Notes: generated from the letters alone by a model not told the origin. Counted from the stretch's first letter, positions 20,838 to 29,552 are shown. The stretch is DNA of 64,000 bases from Serratia proteamaculans (GCF_008830365.1 NZ_WBKI01000001.1:1240001-1304000), one strand, 5' to 3'. Made by a program: numbers and translations.

Positions 20838-20879
20838 ATCCATAATCTTGTTGGCAACCCGACCGCCATTGGCCGGGTT
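20828..20879 (-). ncRNA. ANTAR-type double-hexaloop RNA motif in the nasF leader
   Basis: Two hairpins on the minus strand. The first has a 9-bp stem (AACCCGGCC/GGTCGGGTT, one G-U) with loop AATGGC at 20865-20870. The second has a short stem (GGAT/GTCC) with loop AAAGGC at 20832-20837 and overlaps the 5' arm of the terminator. Both loops have A at position 1 and G at position 4, the known ANTAR-protein recognition pattern, and the second hairpin excludes the terminator. NasR, encoded just upstream, has an ANTAR domain. Confidence 0.75.
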
Positions 20880-20891
20880 ACGTTTTAGTAA

Positions 20892-20907
20892 TGCAGCTTG
20901 CGTGCCA
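20892..20907 (-). promoter_or_regulatory. sigma-54 promoter of nasF
   Basis: TGGCACGCAAGCTGCA on the minus strand has GG-N10-GC at -24/-12 and the full TGGCAC -24 box. Transcription would start near 20881, directly before the first leader hairpin. This agrees with NtrC/RpoN control of nas operons under nitrogen limitation. Confidence 0.85.
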
Positions 20908-20948
20908 GATCTGTCATTTTACATACCCCAATTTATAGTTATGTAATT

Positions 20949-21203
20949 TATACCCTATGAATTTCAAGTTGGCCGCTCTAGCGCGTCCATGCGCTCGCGG
21001 CATTTGTACATCCCTGTACAGCACGGCTAGGCGCCCAGCTTGCTCATCCCCAGGCGCTTACAAAAGTTAAGTAACTGGGGTGACAAATCTGCCGGGAGCA
21101 GATTTGAACGCTGCCAGCAGCGGCCCCAAAGGGGTGTGGCCCATGGACGGGCCACATAACTGAGTGCAGGTAACAACACTGCAACTTGAAAGGCGACGGG
21201 TAT
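20949..21203. repeat. ERIC element, long form (about 255 bp)
   Basis: The ends are the inverted repeat TATACCCTATG.ATTTCAAGTTG / CAACTTGAAAGGCGACGGGTAT typical of enterobacterial repetitive intergenic consensus. The core blocks AAGTTAAGTAACTGGGGTGA and CCCAGGCGCTTA are present. Two extra segments enlarge it relative to the 127-bp form: one near 20970-21045 and one near 21090-21165. It lies between the nasF promoter and the nasR 3' end. Confidence 0.85.
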
Positions 21204-21226
21204 TTGCACAACGCCAAGGCAGTAAC

Positions 21227-21243
21227 TGCACTGACTGTGTGCA
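21227..21243. promoter_or_regulatory. NtrC-type enhancer site
   Basis: TGCACTGACTGTGTGCA fits the NtrC consensus TGCAC-N7-GTGCA with both half-sites perfect. A weaker partner (TGCAC-N7-AGGCA) lies at 21205-21221. The site is about 350 bp upstream of the nasF transcription start predicted here, next to the nasR stop codon, with the ERIC element in between. Confidence 0.7.
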
Positions 21244-21251
21244 TATACCCC

Positions 21252-22532
21252 TTAGGGAGTACTACCGCTGGGCGGCAGAATATCCGCGACCGCCAGCATG
21301 GCGTTGGCGATATCAATCAGGCGCTGGTTCTGGTTCATCGCCATCTTCAGCAGCAAACGGTGGGCCGCCTCCTCGGTCAAGCCGCGATGCTGGATCAGCA
21401 GCCCTTTGGCGCGTTCAATCTGTTTGCGTTCATTCAGCGTTGCCCGCGCCGTCGCCAGTTCCTCCGATAACACCTGTAGACGTTGCGACTGCTGCTGAAT
21501 CAACTCCAGCATCGAACGGCCCAAACGCGGATGGATACCGTCCCCCGCCAGCGATGATGCATCCCCCAAGGGTGCCGCCACGAAAACCGCGTAACTTTCT
21601 TGCATCGGCTGCGGCGCGTAATTGGCGCAGTCCGCCGCCAGCGCGCGCTGGGCCTGCGCCAGACTGTGGCGGCAACTGGTCATCAGTGCCTCCTCCAGCC
21701 GGTCTTCAATATGTTTCATCAGATCGATACGCGCACTGGTGATCTCGAACCAGCGCAGGCTGGTATCGGCTTTATCATTCAGTTGCAATTGGGTACAGGC
21801 AATACGCCGCAGGCGTTCAAACTCGCGGTCATCCTGCTGCTGCATGTGCCGCCACTGGGCCAGAGAAGCTTCATCGGCAAACTCGCTGAAGGTAGCAAAG
21901 CAACGCTCCTGCCCTTCGATCAGCATCAGTAACTGTTGGTGCGCCGGTTCGCCAAAACGCATGGCGGCAAAACCGGCCGAACCGATTGCCCGTTCCTGCC
22001 CGGCCAGCTCCTTGCCCTGCATAAAGCTGAACATGGCGATCAACGCACGTGCCGTGATGGGTTCTGCACAGGCATCCGCCGCTTCAAATACCAGTGCCAG
22101 CAGGCTGTGAATGATGTCATTGAAGGTGCCCATGGCCGCAGGCTGCAGAATTTGCCTTTGCTGCACCTGGCGGCGTAATTCAGGCAAGGCGGTAAGATGA
22201 TGCAGCGCGCTGGCAATGCGGCTGAACAGACGGCTGGCGCTGGCCAGGGGCGCAGTGCTGTCATCCAACTGCATCAACTGCCGCTGCACCGCCAACTCAG
22301 CCTGCTCCACTTCCTGCGTCCGCCCGGCCAACCGCTCGCCAAACAATGCTCCCTGTGAACACAGGTAAATATTGACGGTACCGCGTTCCCGCTGGAGCAC
22401 GTGGATCAGTTGGCTGACCCGGCCAACCAACTGTCCCATTTGCAGCAATTGCTGCAATACGGTGATTTCACAACGTTTGGAGGCCAGCAAAAAGTCGCCG
22501 GCACTGGGCGGGAAAGTGTGGTTACGGCTCAT
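21252..22532 (-). CDS. nasR: nitrate-responsive transcription antiterminator NasR
   Basis: 426 residues. The N-terminal NIT (nitrate- and nitrite-sensing) domain covers most of the protein and starts with LIHVLQRERGTVNIYL, whose arginines (48, 50) lie where Klebsiella NasR has a ligand-binding Arg. The C-terminus (about 350-415: ERKQIERAKGLLIQHRGLTEEAAHRLLLKMAM) is an ANTAR RNA-binding domain. Nitrate binding lets it bind the nasF leader hairpins and prevent termination. It is transcribed in the same direction as nasF and 57 bp downstream of a binding-protein gene. Confidence 0.95.
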   Translation of the reverse strand: MSRNHTFPPSAGDFLLASKRCEITVLQQLLQMGQLVGRVSQLIHVLQRERGTVNIYLCSQGALFGERLAGRTQEVEQAELAVQRQLMQLDDSTAPLASASRLFSRIASALHHLTALPELRRQVQQRQILQPAAMGTFNDIIHSLLALVFEAADACAEPITARALIAMFSFMQGKELAGQERAIGSAGFAAMRFGEPAHQQLLMLIEGQERCFATFSEFADEASLAQWRHMQQQDDREFERLRRIACTQLQLNDKADTSLRWFEITSARIDLMKHIEDRLEEALMTSCRHSLAQAQRALAADCANYAPQPMQESYAVFVAAPLGDASSLAGDGIHPRLGRSMLELIQQQSQRLQVLSEELATARATLNERKQIERAKGLLIQHRGLTEEAAHRLLLKMAMNQNQRLIDIANAMLAVADILPPSGSTP

Positions 22533-22589
22533 GACAGGATCCCCGGTGGGCTAAATAAACCGATCCTGCAAAAGCCGTGCCGTGCTGGG

Positions 22590-24164
22590 TTACTTACTCA
22601 CGCGATCCAGATACAGCATGCTGTTGGCGATATCCACCTTAGCGTCTTTAACGTTGTCACGCAGTGCCACCAGCGTTTGTCCCTGCAATGCCACGACGTA
22701 GGGAGAGCTGGTCTGCAATTCGCGCTGTAAGCTGGCGTAGTGCGCGGCGCGCTTTGCCCCATCACCTTCCGCCGCCGCTGCGCGGGTTTCCGCACTCAGC
22801 GCCGGGATAGTCCACTGGGTGCGCCAGGCCAGGGTTTTCGGCCCGTCGGGCACGTTGTAGGCAAAGGCACTGGCGTTGGTGTTCGGATCCAGGTAGTCCG
22901 CTCCCCAATAGGTGAAAATGGCCTGGAAATCGCGGCTGCGCATCTTGCCCCACAGGTCGCTTTCTACCACCGGATGAATATCCAGTTGCAAACCGGCCTT
23001 GGCAAAGCTGGCCTGCAGCGCCTGGGCGATATCGGTATACGGCGGCTGGTTGATGACAATCAGATCAATGCGCGTGCCTTCGGCAATACCGGCTTCATGC
23101 AAAATCTGTTTGGCCTTGGCCACGTCGAGCTTGAACGGTTGGTTGTCGATCGCCCCGTCCAGCCCCAGCGGTAGAAACGCCTGATGGACGCGGTACTGGC
23201 CCTTCAGCAGGTTGTCGGCAATGGATTGGTAGTCCACCAACCAGCGCGCCGCCTGCCACAATGCCGGATTGCTCAGAGCAGGTACCTGCTTGCTCCCGGT
23301 GTTGAAACCGAGGTAATAGACTTTGGACGAGTCCTGCTGCTCTATCCTGACACCCGGCTCCTTACGCAGCGAATTGAACTGATCAGCGCCCAGATCGTAA
23401 GCCACGTCGGCGTCCCCTTTCAGCAGCAACAGGCGTCGGGTTCCGGCGTCGCTGACGTTCTTCAGCAGCACCGTTTTCAACTTCGCCTGCGGTTGGGCAT
23501 AGTCGTTCCGACTGAACAGCAGCGCCTCATGCGGGACATAGTTGCTGACGCGATAAGGCCCGGCACCGGCAGAATTAGAACGCAGCCAGGCGTTACCGAA
23601 ATCCCCCTGTTGACTGTGCTCAGTCAGCAGCTTTTCATCGACGATCGAGGCAACCGGCGCGGTCAACAGCCGCAATGCCAGACCACTGCCGATATTGGCC
23701 GACCAGCTTAACTGCAGCTGGTTGTCCCCCAGTTTTTTCAATTGGCCCTCGACGTTTTCTGGCGTCCAGCCGAACTCACCAAGAATAAACGACGGCGCCT
23801 TGTTCAGTTTCACCGCCCGCACCAGCGAGAAGATCACATCTTCCGGCCGTACCGGATTGCCGGAAGCAAAGCGCTGGTCAGCCTTCAGGGTAAAAATCAG
23901 GCTGCGGCCGTCCGCCCCCGCCTGCCAGCCGCTGGCCAGCTCTGGGGCCAGTTTTTCCGGCGTGCTGCGATCCGGCATCAGTAACCGCTGATACAGGTTG
24001 ACCAGGTTGGCCGAGCTGACGGTTTCAAAGCTTTCGGCCGGATCCAGACTGATGATGCCTTCCAGCGAACTGACCACCACCAGCGTGTCTTTCGGGGTGG
24101 CCGCCTGCGTGCCAAAGCTCGCCGCCAGGGCGCTGAACAATAAGGTGGGGATTAGCCGTTTCAT
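22590..24164 (-). CDS. ABC transporter substrate-binding protein (peptide/opine family), second copy
   Basis: 524 residues with a signal peptide (MKRLIPTLLFSALAASFGTQA). The family-5 solute-binding fold of DppA/OppA/NikA is shown by SLDPAESFET, LYQRLL, FTLKADQRFASGNPVRPEDVIFSL and FTYWGADYLDPNTNASAF. It is a paralogue of the protein encoded at 27725-29293; by eye about half the residues match. It follows the transporter ATPase genes but has its own promoter-like region. The ligand is unknown. Confidence 0.88.
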   Translation of the reverse strand: MKRLIPTLLFSALAASFGTQAATPKDTLVVVSSLEGIISLDPAESFETVSSANLVNLYQRLLMPDRSTPEKLAPELASGWQAGADGRSLIFTLKADQRFASGNPVRPEDVIFSLVRAVKLNKAPSFILGEFGWTPENVEGQLKKLGDNQLQLSWSANIGSGLALRLLTAPVASIVDEKLLTEHSQQGDFGNAWLRSNSAGAGPYRVSNYVPHEALLFSRNDYAQPQAKLKTVLLKNVSDAGTRRLLLLKGDADVAYDLGADQFNSLRKEPGVRIEQQDSSKVYYLGFNTGSKQVPALSNPALWQAARWLVDYQSIADNLLKGQYRVHQAFLPLGLDGAIDNQPFKLDVAKAKQILHEAGIAEGTRIDLIVINQPPYTDIAQALQASFAKAGLQLDIHPVVESDLWGKMRSRDFQAIFTYWGADYLDPNTNASAFAYNVPDGPKTLAWRTQWTIPALSAETRAAAAEGDGAKRAAHYASLQRELQTSSPYVVALQGQTLVALRDNVKDAKVDIANSMLYLDRVSK

Positions 24165-24235
24165 CGATGCACTCTCCAGGATCACGCGGATGCGTTATTT
24201 TTCGAGTGTAGAGGCAGCGGCTTAGCAGAAGAACG

Positions 24236-24271
24236 ACTATAAATTGCTTTATTTATTACGCAGATGTCTAT
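24236..24271 (-). promoter_or_regulatory. promoter region of the second binding-protein gene
   Basis: On the minus strand ATAGACAT (24264-24271) and TATAGT (24236-24241) recur in the region upstream of the paralogous gene (29376-29401). A further shared block, TACACTC, lies at 24204-24210, 40 bp before the start codon, against 41 bp in the other copy. TATAGT may be a -10 element. Confidence 0.45.
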
Positions 24272-24285
24272 TGACTTCAAATAAT

Positions 24286-24307
24286 ACCCGCCGGGTTAAC
24301 GGCGGGC
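24286..24307 (-). terminator. hairpin after the transporter ATPase genes
   Basis: CCCGCC and GGCGGG flank an 8-nt loop just after the ATPase stop codon, followed on the minus strand by TATTATTTG. This could stop or reduce readthrough into the second binding-protein gene. Confidence 0.5.
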
Positions 24308-24312
24308 AGAAT

Positions 24313-24984
24313 TCAACTGACCAAACGGCCGTGCGCCATCGCCACCGAGCGATCGCACATGTGGTCGATCACATCAGCGTCGTGACTGACCAAGATCATT
24401 GTCAGGTCACCCGCCTGTTTCAGCTCGTTGAGCAGGTTGAGGATCTCCGCCTGCACCGACATGTCCAGCGCCGAGGTGGGTTCGTCCAGCAGCAGCAGTT
24501 TGGGTTTTAACAACAGCGCTCGTACAATCGCCACCCGCTGACGCTGGCCGCCGGAAAGCTGGTGCGGATAACGATCCAAAAGCCGCGGATCCAACCCCAC
24601 CTGCCGAAAACCGGCGCTGATTTTTTGCTCGACGCCCCTCTCTTCCAGTAATTTCAGCGGCTCCGCCAGGGTGCGCAGCAACCGGTGTTTGGGGTGCAGC
24701 GAGGCATAGGGATCCTGAAATACCATCTGCACCTCACGTCGCAGCGTGCCGGTGAACGGGCGCCCCGGCTGCAGATCGCGGCCCAGCAGGTTGAAACCGC
24801 CGCTCCAGCTTTCATTCAGCCCGGCCAACACCCACAGCAGCGAGGATTTACCGCAGCCGGAAGGGCCGACCAGCCCGAAACACTCACCCGGTTCGATATG
24901 CAGGTTGACCTCATGCACCACGGTGCGCACGTCATATCCCTGCCGATGGCTGACGCTGAGATTGTCCAAAGTAATCAGGCTCAT
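24313..24984 (-). CDS. oligopeptide-type ABC transporter ATP-binding protein (DppF/OppF-like)
   Basis: 223 residues. Walker A GPSGCGKSS, signature LSGGQRQRV and Walker B LLLLDEPTSALD are intact. It is shorter than DppF/OppF (about 330), lacking the C-terminal oligopeptide-transporter extension. Its ATG overlaps the stop of the upstream ATPase gene (ATGA), so the two are probably made together as a heterodimer. Confidence 0.9.
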   Translation of the reverse strand: MSLITLDNLSVSHRQGYDVRTVVHEVNLHIEPGECFGLVGPSGCGKSSLLWVLAGLNESWSGGFNLLGRDLQPGRPFTGTLRREVQMVFQDPYASLHPKHRLLRTLAEPLKLLEERGVEQKISAGFRQVGLDPRLLDRYPHQLSGGQRQRVAIVRALLLKPKLLLLDEPTSALDMSVQAEILNLLNELKQAGDLTMILVSHDADVIDHMCDRSVAMAHGRLVS

Positions 24985-25817
24985 TTCAGTGACTCCAGCA
25001 ACGCACGATCCAACACCGGCAAGGGTTTACCCCGGGTCTCCCGGCTTGGCCGACACGACCACAGCGTGCGGGTGTAAGGATGGGTGGCAGAGGCCAGGCG
25101 ATCGGCGGGCAACTGATCCAGCAGTTCGCCTTTGTACATCACCAGCACCCGCTCACAGTAGTGCGCCACCTGCTGCAGGTCGTGGCTGATCAAAATCAGG
25201 CCCATATTGCGTTGTTCAACCAGAGTTTCGATCAGTTGCAGGACCTGATCGCGCATCTGGTGATCCAGCGCGGACGTAGGTTCGTCGGCAATCAGCAATT
25301 GCGGGTCGTTAATCAGCGCAATTGCCAGCATCACCCGTTGCCCCATGCCGCCAGACAGTTGGTGCGGGTAACGTTGGCGCAGCGATTGCGGATCGGGCAG
25401 CCCTACCGCCGCCAGCATATCCAGCACCTTCTCCCGCCGTTCTGCCCGGCCCAGGCGGGTGTGCAGCAACAGCGGCTCTTCCACCTGACGGCCAATCGGC
25501 TGGGTCGGATTCAGCGCATGCTTGGGATCCTGCATCACCATCGCCACTTTGTTGCCGCGCAGGCGGTTCCACTGGCGTTCATTCAGCCGTGCCAGATCGT
25601 CGTCACCCAGCGTCAAACGCTGCGCCTGCAACTGTAACGGCGGTGGCAACAGCCCCATCAAGGCACGCGCGGTCAAGGATTTACCGGAGCCGGACTCCCC
25701 CACCAGCGCCAGCCGCTCCTGCCCCATGCTGAAAGAAATGTCTTTGACCAGCGGCTGGGAACTCCACAATGCCACCGACAACCGTTCGACGGTCAATAAA
25801 TTGTTATCAATGCCCAT
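24981..25817 (-). CDS. oligopeptide-type ABC transporter ATP-binding protein (DppD/OppD-like)
   Basis: 278 residues. Walker A GESGSGKS, signature LSGGMGQRV and Walker B LLIADEPTSALD are intact. The start at 25817 (MGIDNNLLTVERLSVAL) overlaps the end of the upstream permease gene by 11 nt; the frame stays open to 25922, but that part reads as out-of-frame permease. The usual cysteines for the C-terminal Fe-S cluster of DppD are not evident. Confidence 0.88.
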   Translation of the reverse strand: MGIDNNLLTVERLSVALWSSQPLVKDISFSMGQERLALVGESGSGKSLTARALMGLLPPPLQLQAQRLTLGDDDLARLNERQWNRLRGNKVAMVMQDPKHALNPTQPIGRQVEEPLLLHTRLGRAERREKVLDMLAAVGLPDPQSLRQRYPHQLSGGMGQRVMLAIALINDPQLLIADEPTSALDHQMRDQVLQLIETLVEQRNMGLILISHDLQQVAHYCERVLVMYKGELLDQLPADRLASATHPYTRTLWSCRPSRETRGKPLPVLDRALLESLK

Positions 25818-26676
25818 GACGAGGATCCATTTTATCACGCAGGCCATCGCCCAGCAGGTTAAAGGCCAGGCTGGCGAACAGGATCGCCCCACCCGGTACT
25901 GCGGCGACCCACCACTGGTCAAATATCACTTTGCTGCCCTCGGCCACCATGGACCCCCATTCGGCGGTCGGCGGTGCCACTCCCATGCCGAGAAAGCCCA
26001 AACCGGCGGCGGACAGGATGATACCACCGAGGCTCAGCGCGGCACGCACCACGGCACTCGGCAGGCACAGCGGCAAAATATGCCCGGCCATCAGCCGCAG
26101 GCCACCAATGCCTTGCATGCGCGCTGCGGCCAGATAGTCACTGCGGCGCAACGCCAGGGTTTCCGCCCGCGCCTGTCGGGCGAAAGAAGGCCAACTGGTT
26201 AACGCCAGCGCCAGCGCGCCGTTCATCAACCCCGGCCCCAGCACCGCAACAAACGCCAGTGCGATCACCAGGCTGGGCAACGACAGAAAAATATCGGTCA
26301 CGCGCATCAGAATACGCTCGACCCAGCCACCGAGATAACCGGCGCTAATGCCCACCAGCAGGCCAATCGGGATGGTCAACAGCAGGATCAATGACACCAG
26401 GATCAGCGTTGGGCGAGCGCCGTAAATCACCCGTGACAGCAGATCGCGGCCAAAGCCGTCGGTGCCCAGCCAATGGCCGGAAGCAGGCGGCAGCAGGCGC
26501 AACTCGATATGCTGCAGATTGGGATCGAAAGGTGCCAGCCACGGGGCCAGCAGTGCCGTCAGGATCAGGATCGTCACCAGCGTCGCACCAATCGTCAGCG
26601 TGGTTAGCCTGCCGCGTGGGCGATAAACGGCAGCCGGTTCGCTCTGGGGCTCATGTTCAGAAAGGTATTGGCTCAT
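25807..26676 (-). CDS. ABC transporter permease (DppC/OppC-like)
   Basis: 289 residues. The order is typical of DppC: a first membrane segment at about 30-50, a periplasmic loop with HWLGTDGFGRDLLSRVIYGARPTL, then the core with the EAA-type loop (RRSDYLAAARMQGIGGLRLMAGHILP). Its ATG overlaps the stop of the first permease gene (ATGA). Confidence 0.93.
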   Translation of the reverse strand: MSQYLSEHEPQSEPAAVYRPRGRLTTLTIGATLVTILILTALLAPWLAPFDPNLQHIELRLLPPASGHWLGTDGFGRDLLSRVIYGARPTLILVSLILLLTIPIGLLVGISAGYLGGWVERILMRVTDIFLSLPSLVIALAFVAVLGPGLMNGALALALTSWPSFARQARAETLALRRSDYLAAARMQGIGGLRLMAGHILPLCLPSAVVRAALSLGGIILSAAGLGFLGMGVAPPTAEWGSMVAEGSKVIFDQWWVAAVPGGAILFASLAFNLLGDGLRDKMDPRHGH

Positions 26677-27725
26677 CGGGTTCGCGGGTCCACTAAATAG
26701 GTCAGCGCATCGGCCAGCGCGTTAAGCACCACAAAACAGGTGCCAATCAGCAAGGTAGCGCCGAGAATGGCCGGCGTATCGGCGGCAAACAGTGCGGTGG
26801 TCAGATAACGTCCCACCCCCGGCCAGGCGAACACCGTTTCAGTCAGCACCGCGCCCTCCAGCAGGCTGGCGTAGGACAGCGACAGTACGGTGATCAACGT
26901 GCCCAACACGTTGGGGAATACGTGACGCAACAGAATACGCGTGCGGCTGGCCCCTTTGGAACGCGCCAGGGTAACGTACTCTTTATTGCACTCTTCCAGC
27001 ATCGCCGCACGCAGCAAGCGGGTGATGCCCGCCATCGACAGCAGTGCCAGTGCCACCACCGGCAACCACAGGTGGCTGATGGCGTTGTAGAACATCTCAC
27101 GATCGCCGGACAACCAACTGTCGATCAGGATAAATCCGCTGCGCGGTTCCATGCTGTACAGATAGATATCATCCAGCCGCCCCGGCCCCGCCGACCAATG
27201 CAGCGTGGCGTAAAACAGCAGCAACCCCAATAGGCTGAGCCAGAAGATGGGTACCGAATAGCCGATCAGTGACAGCAGACGTGCCGCATTATCCAACCAG
27301 CCACCCGGTTTGATCACCGCCAGAAACGCCAGGGTAATGCCGCCGACCGCTCCGAGGATAATGGCGCAGGTCGCCAGCTCCACCGTGGCCGGGAAGGTGC
27401 GCAGCAGATCGCTCAGCACCGGCTGCGAGGTAATCCGCGAGATGCCCATATCCCCTTGCGCCAGATGCACCAGATAACGCCAGAACTGCACCGGTAAGGG
27501 CTGATCCAACCCCAGATCGTGGCGCACCTGGGCATAGGTGGCTTCGCTGGCGTGATCGCCGGCTATCTGCAGCGTGGGATCGATCGGTGCCAGATGCGAA
27601 AGCATAAAGGTGAACAGCAGCAATCCAAGCAGCGTCAGTGCCAATGACAGCAGGCCGGTAAACAGCCTGCGGCCCCAGCGCCAACTGCGCCGGGCTAACC
27701 CGGCGGAAGACGTACGACTGATCAT
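26673..27725 (-). CDS. ABC transporter permease (DppB/OppB-like)
   Basis: 350 residues. The DppB features are a long periplasmic loop after the first membrane helix (HLAPIDPTLQIAGDHAS, LGLDQPLPVQFWRYLVHLAQGDMGIS) and the cytoplasmic EAA loop (NKEYVTLARSKGASRTRILLRHVFPN). The start overlaps the stop of the upstream binding-protein gene by one base (TAATG). It pairs with the following permease to form the pore. Confidence 0.93.
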   Translation of the reverse strand: MISRTSSAGLARRSWRWGRRLFTGLLSLALTLLGLLLFTFMLSHLAPIDPTLQIAGDHASEATYAQVRHDLGLDQPLPVQFWRYLVHLAQGDMGISRITSQPVLSDLLRTFPATVELATCAIILGAVGGITLAFLAVIKPGGWLDNAARLLSLIGYSVPIFWLSLLGLLLFYATLHWSAGPGRLDDIYLYSMEPRSGFILIDSWLSGDREMFYNAISHLWLPVVALALLSMAGITRLLRAAMLEECNKEYVTLARSKGASRTRILLRHVFPNVLGTLITVLSLSYASLLEGAVLTETVFAWPGVGRYLTTALFAADTPAILGATLLIGTCFVVLNALADALTYLVDPRTR

Positions 27726-29293
27726 TATTTGCTGACCTTGCTGTAAAACACCATGTCAGGGTTGATGCCCTGCTCGTAGCCTTTCAGGTTGTCGCGCACC
27801 GCAATCAGGCTGCGCGCCTGCAGACCAATCACAAACGGCGAGTTTTTTTGGACGGCTTGCTGCAACTGTTGGTAATCCGCGACCCGTTTGGCGGTGTCAT
27901 TTTCCGCCGTGGCCGCCAGCGTCAGTTTGTTCAATGCCGGTATCTGCCAGTTGGCACGCCAGGCCAGCGTTTTACTGCCGTCTTCCGGGTTATAGGCGAA
28001 GGCAGCGGCGTTGGTGTTCGGGTCAAAATAGTCCGGCCCCCAGGAGGTCAGGACCGCATCATAGTTGAGAGATTTGACCTTGGTGGAGACCTGCGCACTG
28101 AGGCCCGGCACCAGATCCACCTTCACCCCGCCCTGCGCAAAGCTGGCCTGCAATGCCTGTGCGATGTCCAGGTATGGCGGCTGGTTGTTAACCTCCAGCT
28201 TAAAGCTGACGTCTTTCAGACCGGCCTTGGTCAAAATTTCTTTAGCCTTGGTCGGGTTAAAGCTGTAAGGCTTGTCCTTCAACGCCCCCAGGTAACCCTC
28301 TGGCAGGAACGCCTGATGGTTCTGGAACTGGCCTTTCAGCAGGTCATCGGCAATGCCTTTATAGTCGAACAGCCAGCGCGCCGCTTCCCAGAAGGCCGGG
28401 TTACCCAGCGCCGGGGACGCCTTGGCGTTGAACTGCAGGAAATAGAGTGAGGCGTACGGAATGGCCAGCGGCTTGACGCCCGGCTTGCCTTTCAGCGCGG
28501 CCATCTGGTCTGCCCCGAGGTTACGCGCAATGTCGGCGTCGCCCTGCTCGATCAGCAGACGGCGGGCGGCCGGATCCGGTACGTTTTTGATCAGGATAGT
28601 TTTCAGCGTTGGCGCGCCCTCTGGCGAACCGGGGTTGGCGTCAAGCACTACCACTTCATGCGGCACATAGGTGCGGATTTTATACGGGCCGCTGCCGGCG
28701 GAATGGCTATTCAGCCACTGGTGGCCAAAGTCATCACCCTGCTGATGCGCCAACGCTTCTTTGGCATCGACAATGGAGGAAACCGGGGCCGAAAGCAGGC
28801 TAAGCACAAACGCCGGACTGACGTTTTCGCTCCAACTGATTTTGACCCGCTGGTCATCCACTTTGCTCAGGTATTGGTCGACATTTTTTGCGTTCCAACC
28901 CAGTTGGGTGAGGATAAACGACGGTTCAAGATTCAGCTTCACCACCCGCGACAACGAGAAGATCACATCTTCCGGGCGCAGTGGATTGCCGCTGGAGAAT
29001 TTGGCGTCTGGCCGCAGAGTAAAAGTCAGGCTGCGGTTATCACTGCTCGCCTGCCATTCACTGGCCAACGTGGGTTTAAGTTCGATCGGATTTTTTGGAT
29101 CTGACTGGATCAGGCGTTGGTACAGGCTGTTAAATGACTGCACCGTGGTTAATTCAAAGCCCTGGGCCGGATCAAAGCTGACCACGTCATCGATGGATTG
29201 GGCAATCACCAATGTATTGGCCGGGGTTGCCGCCTGTGCGTTGAAACTGGCCGCCACGGCCAAAAATACCAAAGAGGGAACGAACGCTTTCAT
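27725..29293 (-). CDS. ABC transporter substrate-binding protein (peptide/opine family), first copy
   Basis: 522 residues with a signal peptide (MKAFVPSLVFLAVAASFNAQA). Family-5 binding-protein motifs are present (SFDPAQGFELTTVQ, FTLRPDAKFSSGNPLRPEDVIFSL, TSWGPDYFDPNTNAAAFAY). It is the first gene of a five-gene operon: binding protein, two permeases and two ATPases, all overlapping or nearly so. The gene cbl lies upstream in the same direction, which suggests, but does not show, an organosulfur or sulfur-containing peptide substrate. Confidence 0.9.
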   Translation of the reverse strand: MKAFVPSLVFLAVAASFNAQAATPANTLVIAQSIDDVVSFDPAQGFELTTVQSFNSLYQRLIQSDPKNPIELKPTLASEWQASSDNRSLTFTLRPDAKFSSGNPLRPEDVIFSLSRVVKLNLEPSFILTQLGWNAKNVDQYLSKVDDQRVKISWSENVSPAFVLSLLSAPVSSIVDAKEALAHQQGDDFGHQWLNSHSAGSGPYKIRTYVPHEVVVLDANPGSPEGAPTLKTILIKNVPDPAARRLLIEQGDADIARNLGADQMAALKGKPGVKPLAIPYASLYFLQFNAKASPALGNPAFWEAARWLFDYKGIADDLLKGQFQNHQAFLPEGYLGALKDKPYSFNPTKAKEILTKAGLKDVSFKLEVNNQPPYLDIAQALQASFAQGGVKVDLVPGLSAQVSTKVKSLNYDAVLTSWGPDYFDPNTNAAAFAYNPEDGSKTLAWRANWQIPALNKLTLAATAENDTAKRVADYQQLQQAVQKNSPFVIGLQARSLIAVRDNLKGYEQGINPDMVFYSKVSK

Positions 29294-29333
29294 CAAAAAC
29301 TCTCCAAGCGGATGGAATTTATAGTAATTTCGC

Positions 29334-29401
29334 GAGTGTATGTGAGAGCCATCGGGAGGCGAAGGTACTTAAATAACTATAGATATTCTTTTTATGTCTA
29401 T
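29334..29401 (-). promoter_or_regulatory. promoter region of the ABC transporter operon
   Basis: Minus-strand ATAGACAT (29394-29401), TATAGT (29376-29381) and TACACTC (29334-29340) also occur, in the same order, upstream of the paralogous binding-protein gene. The two regions look like copies of one promoter with a variable spacer. TATAGT may be the -10 element. No sigma-54 site is seen. Confidence 0.45.
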
Positions 29402-29552
29402 AGCTGAGATTTTGATTATTAAGCAGGCGGGCTTTTGCGAGTGGGTGCGCAAAAGAAGAAGTCCCCATATTAGAACTCATAGGCCCAGTGCAAAAAAGCA
29501 AACGCCGTATGGTCAGAAAACTGTTGAGAAAACAGCTTTAACTTTCCCTATC

